This document shows positions 42,794 to 51,826 of a stretch of 64,000 nucleotides of DNA, piece after piece. Within the stretch, counting starts at the first letter, position 1. Every line of letters begins with the position of its first letter. Below the pieces are notes generated by a model that worked only from the letters and a program-made list of their open reading frames with translations, was not told where the DNA came from and did no database searches. Origin of the DNA: Pricia mediterranea (lineage in GTDB: Bacteria > Bacteroidota > Bacteroidia > Flavobacteriales > Flavobacteriaceae); the NCBI RefSeq assembly GCF_032248455.1, contig NZ_JAVTTP010000001.1:2168501-2232500 (forward strand), given 5' to 3'. The position numbers and the translations under genes are program-made.

Positions 42794-45700
42794 TTAAAAT
42801 TTCAGGTTTACATTGAGGCCCATGTTTCTGGTCGAAGGCGCCTGTAAGTTGTCCACGCCCGTATCGGGATCGACATGGGGCAGATCAGAGGCCAGCCATA
42901 GGTTTCGTCCGATAAGGGAGACGCTCAATGCATCCAAAGGGGTCTGGGCCAACTGCTCGTTACTGAAATTGTAGGTCAGCGTTACCTCCCTTAGTTTGAT
43001 AAAAGTTTCTTTATAATAGTGGTAATTATTGTTGTGATAGTTGCTGGTGGTCTGCATAAAGTTGATGTAGTTTACGGCCTCATCGTTCGATTCGTAAACG
43101 CGGGTGTCGTTGGTTATATTTCCGTTGATGTCGTATTCCACCGAACCATCGACCACTTTGACCCCCTGCCCCACATAGGTGCTTTCGCCATTGTTGGCAT
43201 CCGTTCTAAATTGGTTGACCGTTCCTCGATGGGTGCCTCCCCACCACATTTTCTGATTGGTGCTTGAGTATATCAAGCCCCCGATCCGCCCGTCGAACAA
43301 AAAGGACAAGGCAATGTTTTTATAATTGAAGGTGTTAGAAAGCCCGTAGGTCCAATCCGGTTCGTCATACCCGATAAACCTCCTGTAAGGGTCATCTACC
43401 GGGAACCCGTTTTCAAAAATGATCTCGCCGTTTTCATTGGTCTGAAAGACATTGGCGTAAATGCGATCGGTGCGGTCGCCCACCTGGATCAGGTCTTCGG
43501 TCTGCTGCTTATCACCATAAATCTCGTCCTGATATCTTCTATACCGACTCAGGTTTGCCAGCAGGTCCCAACTGAAATTCTCGGTCTGTACCGGCTTGGC
43601 GTTAAGTACGAATTCCACACCTTTTCGCTTGAAAATGTCTCCGTTCAAGAGGATACTCTCATAGCCTGACGCATCGGAAATCGGACTAAAGATCAGGTTA
43701 TTATAGTCCTCTGATTCATAATAGGTGGCGTCCAGCCCCAACCTGTTTCCAAAAAAGCGTACGTTCGCCCCTATTTCCCAAGTGTCGGAAGTTTCCGGCT
43801 CGAGCTCGGGCGACAAGAGGTTGCTGCCGAACTCCGCGGAAGGCACGCCTCCCCATGTAGCTCCTTTGTCATAGGCCTGTATATATCGGTAAGGGTTTTC
43901 GTCATCGGAGCTTGTCCGAATTTTCCCTTCCGAGACCCGTGACCAAGAGCCCCTTAATTTGGCAAAGCTCAACCATTGGGGGGTATCAAAGAGGCTGGAC
44001 AACACGACCGACCCTGAAACGGAAGGATAGAAAAATGAATTGTTGCCCGCCGGCAAGGTGGAGACCTTGTCGTTTCTTCCGGTCAAACTGAGATAAAAGG
44101 CATTGTAAAATTCAAGGTCCACAAATCCGTAAACACTCTGAATACTTTCTTTTTCTTCCCGGTTTTCGGCGATAAAGGTCGATCCTGCGTTATTGTCGAG
44201 ATTATAAAAACCTGGGATGTTCAGGCCGTCGGTCGCGGTCGATCCGCCGGTGGTTTCCCTGAAATAGTTGGAATAGGCCACCTCCCCGCTGACACTGAAA
44301 TCCCTGCTGAACTCTTTTTCATATTTTAGCCCGATATCTGTGGTGATATCAAAATAATTGTAATCAGCTATCGTAAAGTTTCCTCGCGATTTGTCTCCGT
44401 ATCCGATATAACTCTTCGGTTCTTTATAGGTTCTGTGCAAGCTATACACATTGACTCCCGATCTTCCCTTTAGACTGAGTTCCGGTGTCAGCTCGTATTC
44501 AAAGTTGAGGTTTCCGAAAACATTGTCCTTATCGTATCCTTGAAGGTATTCCCGGGCCTGAAATTGTGGATTGTTGTAATACGATATGTTGAAATGACGT
44601 TGCTGGAAGCCCTCCTGGCCTTCCCTCCAATAGTTTTTAAGGTCGTTCACGTCGACGTCAACCCCCGTCCAAAGTACCAGATTATAAAGGTAGTTCGTAG
44701 GACCGTAGCCTACTGACGGGAAATTGTCGGTGTACTGCTTGTTATAGGTCAGGTTGGTACCGATCGTCAACTTGTCGGAAGGGGTCATGGTACCGCCCAA
44801 GGTGAAGGAGGTGTTGCCAAGATCAGTATTGGGTACGATACCCAGTTGATAGACGTTCGAGAGCGAAGTTCGGAAGCTCGCTTTTTCACTGCCCCAATCA
44901 ACGCTAACGTTATTGGTCTGTATCATTCCGGTGCGAAAGAAGTTCCGGATATTGTTCTTGCCCCGTGAAGTAAAGGGGATGGGTACCCGCTCGCCCGTCA
45001 CCGGATCAACGGGACTGTTGTATTGCGGGGTCTCAAAAAAACCGCTAGGGGTCGATGGGTCGGGCTGATCTACGCTTGGACCCCATATCCAACCTCCGCC
45101 TTCGCTCCCCGAACCGGTTCCGTCGATGTAGGCATATACGCCCTGGTTCCCGTTTCCGTACTGCGTCTGAACGTCAGGCACCCTGATGAAAGAGGGCTGG
45201 AACATCGTAGAACTGTTCACGGAGACGGTCAGTTTGCCTTCCTTACCCTTTTTGGTCGTAATCATAATGGCCCCGTTTCGCCCGACAGAACCGTAAAGGG
45301 CAGAAGCCGTAGCCCCTTTCAGTACGCTGATGTTGTCAATATCGTCGGCATTCACCTTCCAGATATCTGTAGTCCTGTCCGGGATACCATCTATCACTAG
45401 CAAGGGACTTGCGCCTCGTAAGTTTATTTCGGGATTTTGGAAAAGGTCGGTGGAATTCTTGATGGTAAGTCCCGCCACTTTACCCGTCAGGGAATTGACC
45501 ACGTTGGGCTCCTTGGCTTTTTCGAGAGAACTCCCTTCGACCTCCTGCACGGCGTACCCCAAGGCTTTGGTCTCCTTTCTGATACCCAAGGCAGTGACCA
45601 CGACCTCGTCTAGCGTACTTGCCTCGATGGCCAGAGGTATGGTTAGGTCGGACTTGTTCCCGACCAGGATTTCCTGGGTGGTATAGCCCACATAAGAAAT

Positions 45701-45958
45701 CTCCAAAACCGATTCTTCCGATGGTACCTTGATTTCAAAATTACCGTCAAAGTCGGAAACCACTCCGGTCGCCGTGCCCTGTATGACCACGCTGGCCCCG
45801 GGCAACGGCTGTTCACTTTCGGCATCGATGACCGTCCCCGTAACTTGTTTTTCCTGGGCCAGTCCGAGGGTCACCGAAAACAATAGTATTGCAGCACTGA
45901 ATAGAACTTGGCAATATTTTCTCTTTATCCTGGTACGGGCTTCCATTTTACTGTTCAT
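42794..45958 (-). CDS. SusC/RagA-like TonB-dependent transporter of the choline locus
   Basis: The 1054-residue protein has a signal peptide (FSVTLGLAQ), carboxypeptidase-regulatory-like domain (QPLPGASVVIQGTATGVVSD), TonB-box region (STLDEVVVTALGIRKETK), plug (SVLKGATASALYGSVGRNGA) and barrel ending GLNVNLKF. It is shorter and more distant from the two other SusCs, so it represents a separate acquisition. A start at 45946 (MEARTRIK) is also possible. It is transcribed away from betI with only 163 bp between the start codons, and its predicted promoter overlaps the BetI-like operator. It would carry the intact choline-containing ligand into the periplasm. Confidence 0.95.
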   Translation of the reverse strand: MNSKMEARTRIKRKYCQVLFSAAILLFSVTLGLAQEKQVTGTVIDAESEQPLPGASVVIQGTATGVVSDFDGNFEIKVPSEESVLEISYVGYTTQEILVGNKSDLTIPLAIEASTLDEVVVTALGIRKETKALGYAVQEVEGSSLEKAKEPNVVNSLTGKVAGLTIKNSTDLFQNPEINLRGASPLLVIDGIPDRTTDIWKVNADDIDNISVLKGATASALYGSVGRNGAIMITTKKGKEGKLTVSVNSSTMFQPSFIRVPDVQTQYGNGNQGVYAYIDGTGSGSEGGGWIWGPSVDQPDPSTPSGFFETPQYNSPVDPVTGERVPIPFTSRGKNNIRNFFRTGMIQTNNVSVDWGSEKASFRTSLSNVYQLGIVPNTDLGNTSFTLGGTMTPSDKLTIGTNLTYNKQYTDNFPSVGYGPTNYLYNLVLWTGVDVDVNDLKNYWREGQEGFQQRHFNISYYNNPQFQAREYLQGYDKDNVFGNLNFEYELTPELSLKGRSGVNVYSLHRTYKEPKSYIGYGDKSRGNFTIADYNYFDITTDIGLKYEKEFSRDFSVSGEVAYSNYFRETTGGSTATDGLNIPGFYNLDNNAGSTFIAENREEKESIQSVYGFVDLEFYNAFYLSLTGRNDKVSTLPAGNNSFFYPSVSGSVVLSSLFDTPQWLSFAKLRGSWSRVSEGKIRTSSDDENPYRYIQAYDKGATWGGVPSAEFGSNLLSPELEPETSDTWEIGANVRFFGNRLGLDATYYESEDYNNLIFSPISDASGYESILLNGDIFKRKGVEFVLNAKPVQTENFSWDLLANLSRYRRYQDEIYGDKQQTEDLIQVGDRTDRIYANVFQTNENGEIIFENGFPVDDPYRRFIGYDEPDWTYGLSNTFNYKNIALSFLFDGRIGGLIYSSTNQKMWWGGTHRGTVNQFRTDANNGESTYVGQGVKVVDGSVEYDINGNITNDTRVYESNDEAVNYINFMQTTSNYHNNNYHYYKETFIKLREVTLTYNFSNEQLAQTPLDALSVSLIGRNLWLASDLPHVDPDTGVDNLQAPSTRNMGLNVNLKF

Positions 45959-46031
45959 GGTTGATAAGGCTTATGGTTTAAAAATTGATCGGTCGGATAC
46001 GCGCCGACTATAGCCGTAACTCCGAACGGGG

Positions 46032-46061
46032 CGAAAATAGGAAAATATTTTGATTGAACAA
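46032..46061 (-). promoter_or_regulatory. Predicted promoter of the susC-susD-phosphodiesterase operon
   Basis: On the minus strand TTG (46061-46059), exactly 19 bp, then TATTTTCG (46039-46032), a one-mismatch fit to TAnnTTTG. Spacing is the flavobacterial optimum. The -33 TTG lies within the palindrome at 46050-46065, so a bound repressor would block the promoter. Confidence 0.5.
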
Positions 46062-46065
46062 TCAA
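46050..46065. promoter_or_regulatory. BetI-like operator palindrome
   Basis: TTGATTG-aa-CAATCAA is a perfect 7+2+7 inverted repeat between susC and betI. It closely resembles the dyad bound by BetI repressors in proteobacteria (TTGATTGAACGTTCAATCAA-type). Position suggests control of both the divergent susC operon and betI itself by the TetR-type protein at 46122, with choline as expected inducer. Confidence 0.65.
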
Positions 46066-46121
46066 TCAATTTAAATTTAATTGTAGTATCATTGTAGCGT
46101 TTTTATTGAATCTATTCACCG

Positions 46122-46721
46122 ATGGGAAGAAAAAGCCTTAAGGAAGTCCGACAAAAAGAAACGGTCGAGGCCTTTTATCAAGTGGCGAAAAAAGAAGGCT
46201 TGGAAAATGCCTCCCTGGCCAAAGTTGCCAAGGAAATGGGGGTCAATACCAGTTTGGTGCTCCATTATTTCGGTTCGAAAAACGAGCTCATTTATGGCCT
46301 CATCGACTTTATAATGAAGCGCTACAAGAGCTTATACTCCATAAAGGATGATGTAAACACTGGAGATTCCCATTTGGAACAAGTTCTAAACAATCTGTTT
46401 TCCAGGGAATGGAACGAGGTGGTGGAAGACGGGGTTTTCTACGGATGTTTTACGCTGGCCTTCAAGGACGAAAAAATCAAGGCCGCCTTTAAGGAGCTAC
46501 ACGAGAACCTGAGGTCGCTACTCGTACAAGCCATAGAGGATGCAAAGAAGAACGGCGAAGTAGATGTAGAAGATTCGGCAGAGGCCGCGGACCTCATTTA
46601 TATCCTGGTCGAAGGGGCCTATTATTATCTTTCGCTGTACGAACAGAACGAAGCCTATTACAAAAAACAGGAGAAGTATAAACAAGCGGCGTGGAACATC
46701 CTTAAAATGAATAAACAATGA
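46122..46721 (+). CDS. betI: TetR/AcrR-family repressor, BetI-like
   Basis: The 199-residue protein has an N-terminal TetR helix-turn-helix (about 10-55: LENASLAKVAKEMGVNTSLV, LHYFGSKNELIYGLIDFIM) and an all-helical ligand domain. The order betI-betB-betA, the 4-bp ATGA overlap with betB, and the BetI-like palindrome 57 bp upstream together support a BetI role: repression of choline oxidation genes until choline binds. In enterobacteria BetI controls only bet genes; here the same operator faces a SusCD operon. Without the context one could only say TetR family. Confidence 0.85.
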   Translation: MGRKSLKEVRQKETVEAFYQVAKKEGLENASLAKVAKEMGVNTSLVLHYFGSKNELIYGLIDFIMKRYKSLYSIKDDVNTGDSHLEQVLNNLFSREWNEVVEDGVFYGCFTLAFKDEKIKAAFKELHENLRSLLVQAIEDAKKNGEVDVEDSAEAADLIYILVEGAYYYLSLYEQNEAYYKKQEKYKQAAWNILKMNKQ

Positions 46722-48178
46722 CAAAAGAACACTCTTATTTATACTATGAGGGAAAAAGACAAGTGGCAAGTTCATCCAACCACTTTGATAATATCAATCC
46801 CGCGACCGGAAAAATGATGCATACCGTTCAATCCGCCTCCCGTGATGACGTCGAGGCTGCCGTACAGTCCGCAAAATCGGGATTTCAAATCTGGTCGGCC
46901 ATGGCTCCAACGGAGCGGGGCCGTATCCTTAGAAAAGCGGCGGAACTTTTACGCGTTAAAAACGAGGAAATTGCCCGAATCGAAGTAGAAGATACCGGGA
47001 AGCCCCTTTCAGAGGCCATCGCGGTCGATGCGCATTCCGGTGCCGACGCCTTGGAGTATTTTGGAGGGATAGCCGCATCCCTTCACGGGGAACATTACGA
47101 TCTGGGAGGAAGCTTTGCCTACACAAGGCGGGAGCCTTTGGGGATTTGTGCCGGAATCGGGGCATGGAACTATCCCGTGCAGATCGCCTGTTGGAAATCG
47201 GCCCCTGCCCTGGCCTGTGGCAATGCCATGATCTTTAAGCCGGCCGAACTCACCCCCCGTTCCGCGGTTCTGCTGGCAGAGGTATTTACCGAGGCCGGCC
47301 TGCCCGATGGCGTATTCAACGTGGTGCAGGGCGAGGCGGAAGTGGGGCAGATGCTGACCGGCCATCCCGACATCCGCAAGGTCTCCCTAACAGGCGAAGT
47401 GGGCACGGGGAAAAAAGTAATGGCCGATGCCGCCACTTCGCTGAAACATGTCACCTTGGAGCTAGGCGGAAAATCGCCCTTGATCATATTTGAGGACGCC
47501 GATATCGATGAGGCGGTGAACGGGGCAATGATGGCCAATTTTTATACCCAGGGGGAAATCTGCTCCAATGGCACCCGCGTCTATGTAGCGGAATCCATAA
47601 AATCGGAGTTTCTTAAAAAATTGGTCGCGAAAACCGAAAAGCTCAAATTAGGAAACCCGATGAAAATGGATACCCAGGTGGGCGCCTTGATCAGTAAGGA
47701 ACATATGAATAAGGTGCTCGGCTATATTGAGAAAGGCCGAGCGGAGGCCCGCTTGATCCTAGGCGGTGAACGCTGTGAAGCCATAGCGGAATGCCAAGAC
47801 GGATATTTTGTGACCCCCGCCATATTTGAGGCGAAAGACGACTCCGCCAGTATCGCCCAAGACGAAATTTTCGGTGCCGTAATGACCGTGCTATCGTTCG
47901 AAAGTGAAGAAGAAGTGGTGCAACGCGCCAATGACACGGTCTACGGGCTCGCAGCGGGGGTATTTACCCGCGACTTGGCCCGGGCACACCGGGTAATCAA
48001 TCAATTAGAGGCCGGAATGTGCTGGATCAACAACTACAATGTCACCCCAGTAGAAATTCCTTTTGGCCCTTATAAACAGTCGGGAATCGGTAAGGAGAAC
48101 GGTTTGGCTGCACTGGATGCCTATAGTCAACTAAAGACCGTCTATGTAGAGATGGACAAAATCGACAGTCCCTACTAA
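46718..48178 (+). CDS. betB: Betaine-aldehyde dehydrogenase
   Basis: The 486-residue aldehyde dehydrogenase has the catalytic Cys282 (GEICSNGTRVYV) and general-base Glu248 (VTLELGGKSPLIIFEDAD). The GEICSNGTRV sequence and the C-terminal WINNYNVTPVEIPFGPYKQSG are typical of BetB, which oxidises betaine aldehyde to glycine betaine with NAD(P). Length matches the family (about 490). Its start codon overlaps the end of betI by 4 bp, and choline dehydrogenase follows by 30 bp. It is cytoplasmic. Confidence 0.95.
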   Translation: MTKEHSYLYYEGKRQVASSSNHFDNINPATGKMMHTVQSASRDDVEAAVQSAKSGFQIWSAMAPTERGRILRKAAELLRVKNEEIARIEVEDTGKPLSEAIAVDAHSGADALEYFGGIAASLHGEHYDLGGSFAYTRREPLGICAGIGAWNYPVQIACWKSAPALACGNAMIFKPAELTPRSAVLLAEVFTEAGLPDGVFNVVQGEAEVGQMLTGHPDIRKVSLTGEVGTGKKVMADAATSLKHVTLELGGKSPLIIFEDADIDEAVNGAMMANFYTQGEICSNGTRVYVAESIKSEFLKKLVAKTEKLKLGNPMKMDTQVGALISKEHMNKVLGYIEKGRAEARLILGGERCEAIAECQDGYFVTPAIFEAKDDSASIAQDEIFGAVMTVLSFESEEEVVQRANDTVYGLAAGVFTRDLARAHRVINQLEAGMCWINNYNVTPVEIPFGPYKQSGIGKENGLAALDAYSQLKTVYVEMDKIDSPY

Positions 48179-48208
48179 GGCTGTTTTAATTCAAAACAAA
48201 CACCAGCT

Positions 48209-49828
48209 ATGAGCTATGACTATGTAATCGTGGGCGGCGGGTCCGCGGGATCCGTTTTGGCCAATCGATTGAGCGAAGACCCAAACACCCAAGTATTGGT
48301 CCTCGAAGCGGGGCGACCGGACTACATCCTCGATTTTAGGATCCACATGCCCGCCGCCCTTAGCTTTCTATTGACGGGAACCACCTATAACTGGGGCTAC
48401 ACCTCCGATCCGGAGCCTTATATGAACCAACGCCGCATCGCCCAACCCAGAGGAAAAGTGCTGGGAGGGTCCAGTTCCATCAACGGGATGATCTGGATTC
48501 GTGGTAACAAAGGCGATTACAACAAATGGGGCCGGGAAAAGGGATTGGAAGACTGGGACTACGCCCATGTACTGCCCTATTTCAAAAAATTGGAGAACCG
48601 TCTCAAAGGTGCCGACAAGTACCACGGTGACGAAGGGCCTTTAAAGTTGACTACGCCGAAAAATGAAAATCCCCTTTTCGAAGCCTTTTTTGAGTCCGTT
48701 CAGGAAGCGGGCTATCCCTTGACCGACGATGTAAACGGGGCCCAACAGGAAGGCTTCGGAAAGTTCGACCAAACGATTTACAATAGCCGGCGCAAAAGTG
48801 CGGCACGCTCCTATCTTCATCCCGTAAAAGACAGGGACAACCTTACCGTACTGACCAAGGCCATGGTCCACAAGGTGCTTTTCGATGGGAAAAAAGCGGT
48901 CGGGGTCGAATACAAAAAAGGCAGTAAGGTACATACCCTGCGCGTCAACAAGGAGGTCATATTATGTGGGGGGGCCATAAATTCCCCACAGCTGCTGCAA
49001 CTGTCCGGAATCGGTAATGCCGATGAACTCAAAAAACATGGGATTTCGGTTGTTCACAATTTACCGGGCGTCGGCGAAAACCTACAGGACCATTTGGAAG
49101 TGTACATGCAATGGGCCTGTAAGGAACCGGTCAGCGAATACCCCAACCTGAGTCCTTGGCGCGCCCCTAAAATAGGCTTCGATTGGCTCTTCCGTCGCAA
49201 GGGTCCGGGAGCAACCAACCATTTTGAGGCTGGCGGGTTTATCAAAAGCCGCGAAGACAAGCCCTATCCCGACCTACAATACCACTTTTTGCCCTTGGCC
49301 ATCCGATACGACGGCTCGGCCCCGAGCGAGGGACATGGCTTTCAGCTCCACGTGGGGCCCATGAACACTGACGTGCGGGGACATGTAAAGATTAAATCCT
49401 CCGACCCCTACGAAGCTCCGTCCATCCTGTTCAACTACCTATCTACCGAACAGGAACGGGAAGATTGGATCGCCGCGGTGCGAAAGACACGGGGACTGAT
49501 AGAAACCTCCGCGATGGAAAAATACAAGGGCAAGGAAATATCCCCGGGCAAATCCGTAACTACCGAGGAAGAGATTCTAGACTGGGTCGCCCAGGAAGGA
49601 GAAAGTGCCTACCACCCGAGTTGTACCTGTAAAATGGGACTTGACGAAATGGCCGTGGTCGATGACCGGCTTCGGGTACACGGGGTCGAGAATCTTCGTG
49701 TCGTCGATGCCTCGGTTATGCCTTACATTACGAACGGCAATATTTATGCCCCGGTCATGATGATCGCCGAGAAAGCGGCCGACCTAATAATGGGCCGCCC
49801 CACCTTACCCCCGGAAAAAGAGGTCTGA
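48209..49828 (+). CDS. betA: Choline dehydrogenase (GMC oxidoreductase)
   Basis: The 539-residue GMC flavoprotein has the FAD motif YVIVGGGSAGSVLANRLSED, the second GMC signature (GGAINSPQLLQLSGIGN) and a BetA-type active site, AYHPSCTCKMG with His469, followed by ITNGNIYAPVMMIAEKAADL. BetA oxidises choline to betaine aldehyde, passing electrons to the respiratory chain; it is normally membrane-associated on the cytoplasmic side. Length is close to E. coli BetA (about 556). It lies between betB and a CHT1-like choline symporter. Confidence 0.94.
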   Translation: MSYDYVIVGGGSAGSVLANRLSEDPNTQVLVLEAGRPDYILDFRIHMPAALSFLLTGTTYNWGYTSDPEPYMNQRRIAQPRGKVLGGSSSINGMIWIRGNKGDYNKWGREKGLEDWDYAHVLPYFKKLENRLKGADKYHGDEGPLKLTTPKNENPLFEAFFESVQEAGYPLTDDVNGAQQEGFGKFDQTIYNSRRKSAARSYLHPVKDRDNLTVLTKAMVHKVLFDGKKAVGVEYKKGSKVHTLRVNKEVILCGGAINSPQLLQLSGIGNADELKKHGISVVHNLPGVGENLQDHLEVYMQWACKEPVSEYPNLSPWRAPKIGFDWLFRRKGPGATNHFEAGGFIKSREDKPYPDLQYHFLPLAIRYDGSAPSEGHGFQLHVGPMNTDVRGHVKIKSSDPYEAPSILFNYLSTEQEREDWIAAVRKTRGLIETSAMEKYKGKEISPGKSVTTEEEILDWVAQEGESAYHPSCTCKMGLDEMAVVDDRLRVHGVENLRVVDASVMPYITNGNIYAPVMMIAEKAADLIMGRPTLPPEKEV

Positions 49829-49884
49829 CCGACAGAACTTCCCGTACCCCTGAGAACCAGCAAACCTGAGAAAACCGATATTGT

Positions 49885-51510
49885 ATGTTAAACCGTAAAA
49901 TACTCAAGAACCTACGCCCTACGCTCTATTTGATGCTGGCACTGGCCTTGGCAGGCGGATATCTTTTCTTGTTTACGGATTCCCCGGTCTTCTGGCCCGG
50001 GTTTATAGCCATGATCTTCTTTTACGGACTTATATTTTATATGGGAACCTATGCCGCCACCATGCGGCAGTCCGGAGGAGCGGACGATGTTTTGTTGGCA
50101 GGGAGGAACATTCCGTTGTGGATCGGAATTTTTACAATGAGCGCCACTTGGGTGGGCGGAGGCTATATAAACGGCGCCGCCGAATACACCTATGACGACG
50201 CTTATGGGCTGCTTTGGGTGCAGGCTCCGTGGGGCTATGGCCTTAGTCTTATCATCGGGGGCCTGTTCTTTGCACGTAAAATGAGACGGTTCCGTTTTAA
50301 GACCATTCTCGATCCCTTGGCACAACGCTATGGCAAGAAAATGAGCGTGTTGCTCTTTCTGCCCGCTCTTTTGGGCGAAATATTCTGGACTGCCGCCATC
50401 CTGACGGCACTGGGTGCTACCTTTGCAACGATCCTCGGATTGGACATCCGTACAGCGATCGTTATCTCATCGCTTATCGCCATCGCCTACACGGCCATCG
50501 GTGGCATGTGGGCGGTAGCCCTGACCGACGTGGTACAGCTTGCATTGTTGATTATCGGGCTGCTCATCGTGATTCCCTATGCGCTGCATGAAGTAGGGGG
50601 ATGGGATTTTGCATGGGAACAGTACCAATTGAATATGGGCGACCTGGCCGGGATCTTGCCGACAAAAGAAGCCTTGGGCGATTACTACTATAACTGGTGG
50701 GATTTTGCGTTACTCCTGATTTTCGGGGGCATCCCCTGGCAGGTGTATTTTCAACGGGTGCTCTCATCAAAGAACGAAAATACCGCGGTCCGGTTGTCCG
50801 TCATGGCGGGTTTCGTCTGTATCTTGGCCGCCATTCCGCCGGTAATGATCGGGGTCATCGGCCAGGCCGTTCCTTCTTGGGAAGCCGTTGGCGCTGCCGG
50901 GGCACCCGACAACTCCGCCTTGATCCTTCCTTACGTCGTTCGCTATCTCACCCCTGATTTTGTAGCCACCATCGGACTCGGTGCCATTGCCGCCGCGGTC
51001 ATGTCTTCCGTGGACTCCTCTATCCTCTCGGCATCGTCCATGACAAGCTGGAACGTGTATCGGCCTATTTTTCGTCCCAATGTTTCAAACGAGGCCTTGG
51101 CGAAGGTAATCAAAAGGTGTATTTGGATCATCGGTATTGCCGGGACCTTGCTGGCCCTTAACATTACCAGTGTCTATGCCCTGTGGTTCTTATGCAGCGA
51201 TTTTGTCTATGTTTTGCTGTTTCCCCAGTTGGTCACCGCATTGTTCTACAAGAAGGCCAACTTCATCGGATCTTTGGCAGGATTCGCTGTGAGCTTTATC
51301 CTGCGCTTTGGAGGTGGCGATGCTACCTTGGGAATTCCCGTGCTTATAGATTATCCCATGATACAGGACGGGGAGGTTCTATTTCCGTTCAGGACCCTGT
51401 CCATGGCTTCAGGATTGGTTACCATCATCGTAGTTTCTTGGTTCACCCAAAAATGGAGCCCCTCAAGACCGTTAAAAATAGTAGGAGACGGGGAGGAGCT
51501 TGAAAAATAA
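49885..51510 (+). CDS. SSS-family high-affinity choline symporter, CHT1 (SLC5A7)-like
   Basis: The 541-residue protein has about 13 helices. Its core is strikingly like animal high-affinity choline transporter CHT1: MSATWVGGGYINGAAEYTY, QAPWGYGLSLIIGGLFFARK, LPALLGEIFWTAAILTALGA, GGIPWQVYFQRVLSS and AVMSSVDSSILSASSMTSWN, the last bearing the sodium-site serines. CHT1 takes up choline with sodium and chloride. Proteobacterial bet loci normally use BCCT-type BetT or ABC systems, so this SSS protein is a different solution. It lies 56 bp after betA and completes the choline-to-betaine unit. Confidence 0.92.
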   Translation: MLNRKILKNLRPTLYLMLALALAGGYLFLFTDSPVFWPGFIAMIFFYGLIFYMGTYAATMRQSGGADDVLLAGRNIPLWIGIFTMSATWVGGGYINGAAEYTYDDAYGLLWVQAPWGYGLSLIIGGLFFARKMRRFRFKTILDPLAQRYGKKMSVLLFLPALLGEIFWTAAILTALGATFATILGLDIRTAIVISSLIAIAYTAIGGMWAVALTDVVQLALLIIGLLIVIPYALHEVGGWDFAWEQYQLNMGDLAGILPTKEALGDYYYNWWDFALLLIFGGIPWQVYFQRVLSSKNENTAVRLSVMAGFVCILAAIPPVMIGVIGQAVPSWEAVGAAGAPDNSALILPYVVRYLTPDFVATIGLGAIAAAVMSSVDSSILSASSMTSWNVYRPIFRPNVSNEALAKVIKRCIWIIGIAGTLLALNITSVYALWFLCSDFVYVLLFPQLVTALFYKKANFIGSLAGFAVSFILRFGGGDATLGIPVLIDYPMIQDGEVLFPFRTLSMASGLVTIIVVSWFTQKWSPSRPLKIVGDGEELEK

Positions 51511-51652
51511 TGCTTAATTTCAAAAAGTACCAAAAAAAAGGATATCTTAAGCTCTCCCTGCATAAATTGCAGGACAACTGGAGCCATTTTTGAAATCCTT
51601 GAGGATGACGTACACCTACAACGATTTTTTCTCGATTGCCAGCCTCGTACTG
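51511..51652. other. Non-coding stretch after the choline symporter gene
   Basis: Stops occur in all frames. A 28-codon frame overlaps the symporter stop (TAATG) but resembles nothing known. On the minus strand a longer frame (51443-51808) runs antisense to the msrB relic and the symporter end and is not supported as a gene. Confidence 0.4.
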
Positions 51653-51812
51653 AGCCGTTTTGAATGTGAGTCGGCTATTGGAGGACTTGTGCAACACCTG
51701 TGATGCGCATTTGGGACACGTGTTTCGGGACGGTCCCGAGCCAAGTGGGCCGCGGCACTGCATCAATTCGAAATCGGTGACTTTAAAAACTGTGAGGTCG
51801 GCGAACAAATAA
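51653..51812 (+). pseudogene. msrB: msrB remnant (C-terminal part of methionine-R-sulfoxide reductase)
   Basis: The frame after a stop at 51650-51652 encodes [20 protein letters not shown] followed by [11 protein letters not shown] and ends at TAA 51810-51812. This is the unmistakable last third of MsrB, including the second zinc CxxC (CNTC) and the catalytic Cys (RHCINS). The upstream two thirds of a normal 130-150 residue MsrB, with CGW-type and first CxxC motifs, is absent in all frames, and no start codon is suitable. It is a 5'-deleted relic positioned directly before SelO and MsrA. Confidence 0.85.
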
Positions 51813-51826
51813 GAAAGGATAAGATT

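Noticed and set aside
46070-46121. A consensus promoter for betI
   Set aside because: TATCATTG (46087-46094) is a one-mismatch -7 box but no TTG lies within 17-23 bp upstream.
51443-51808. A 121-residue minus-strand frame
   Set aside because: It runs antisense to the symporter end and the recognisable msrB relic and has no family resemblance.
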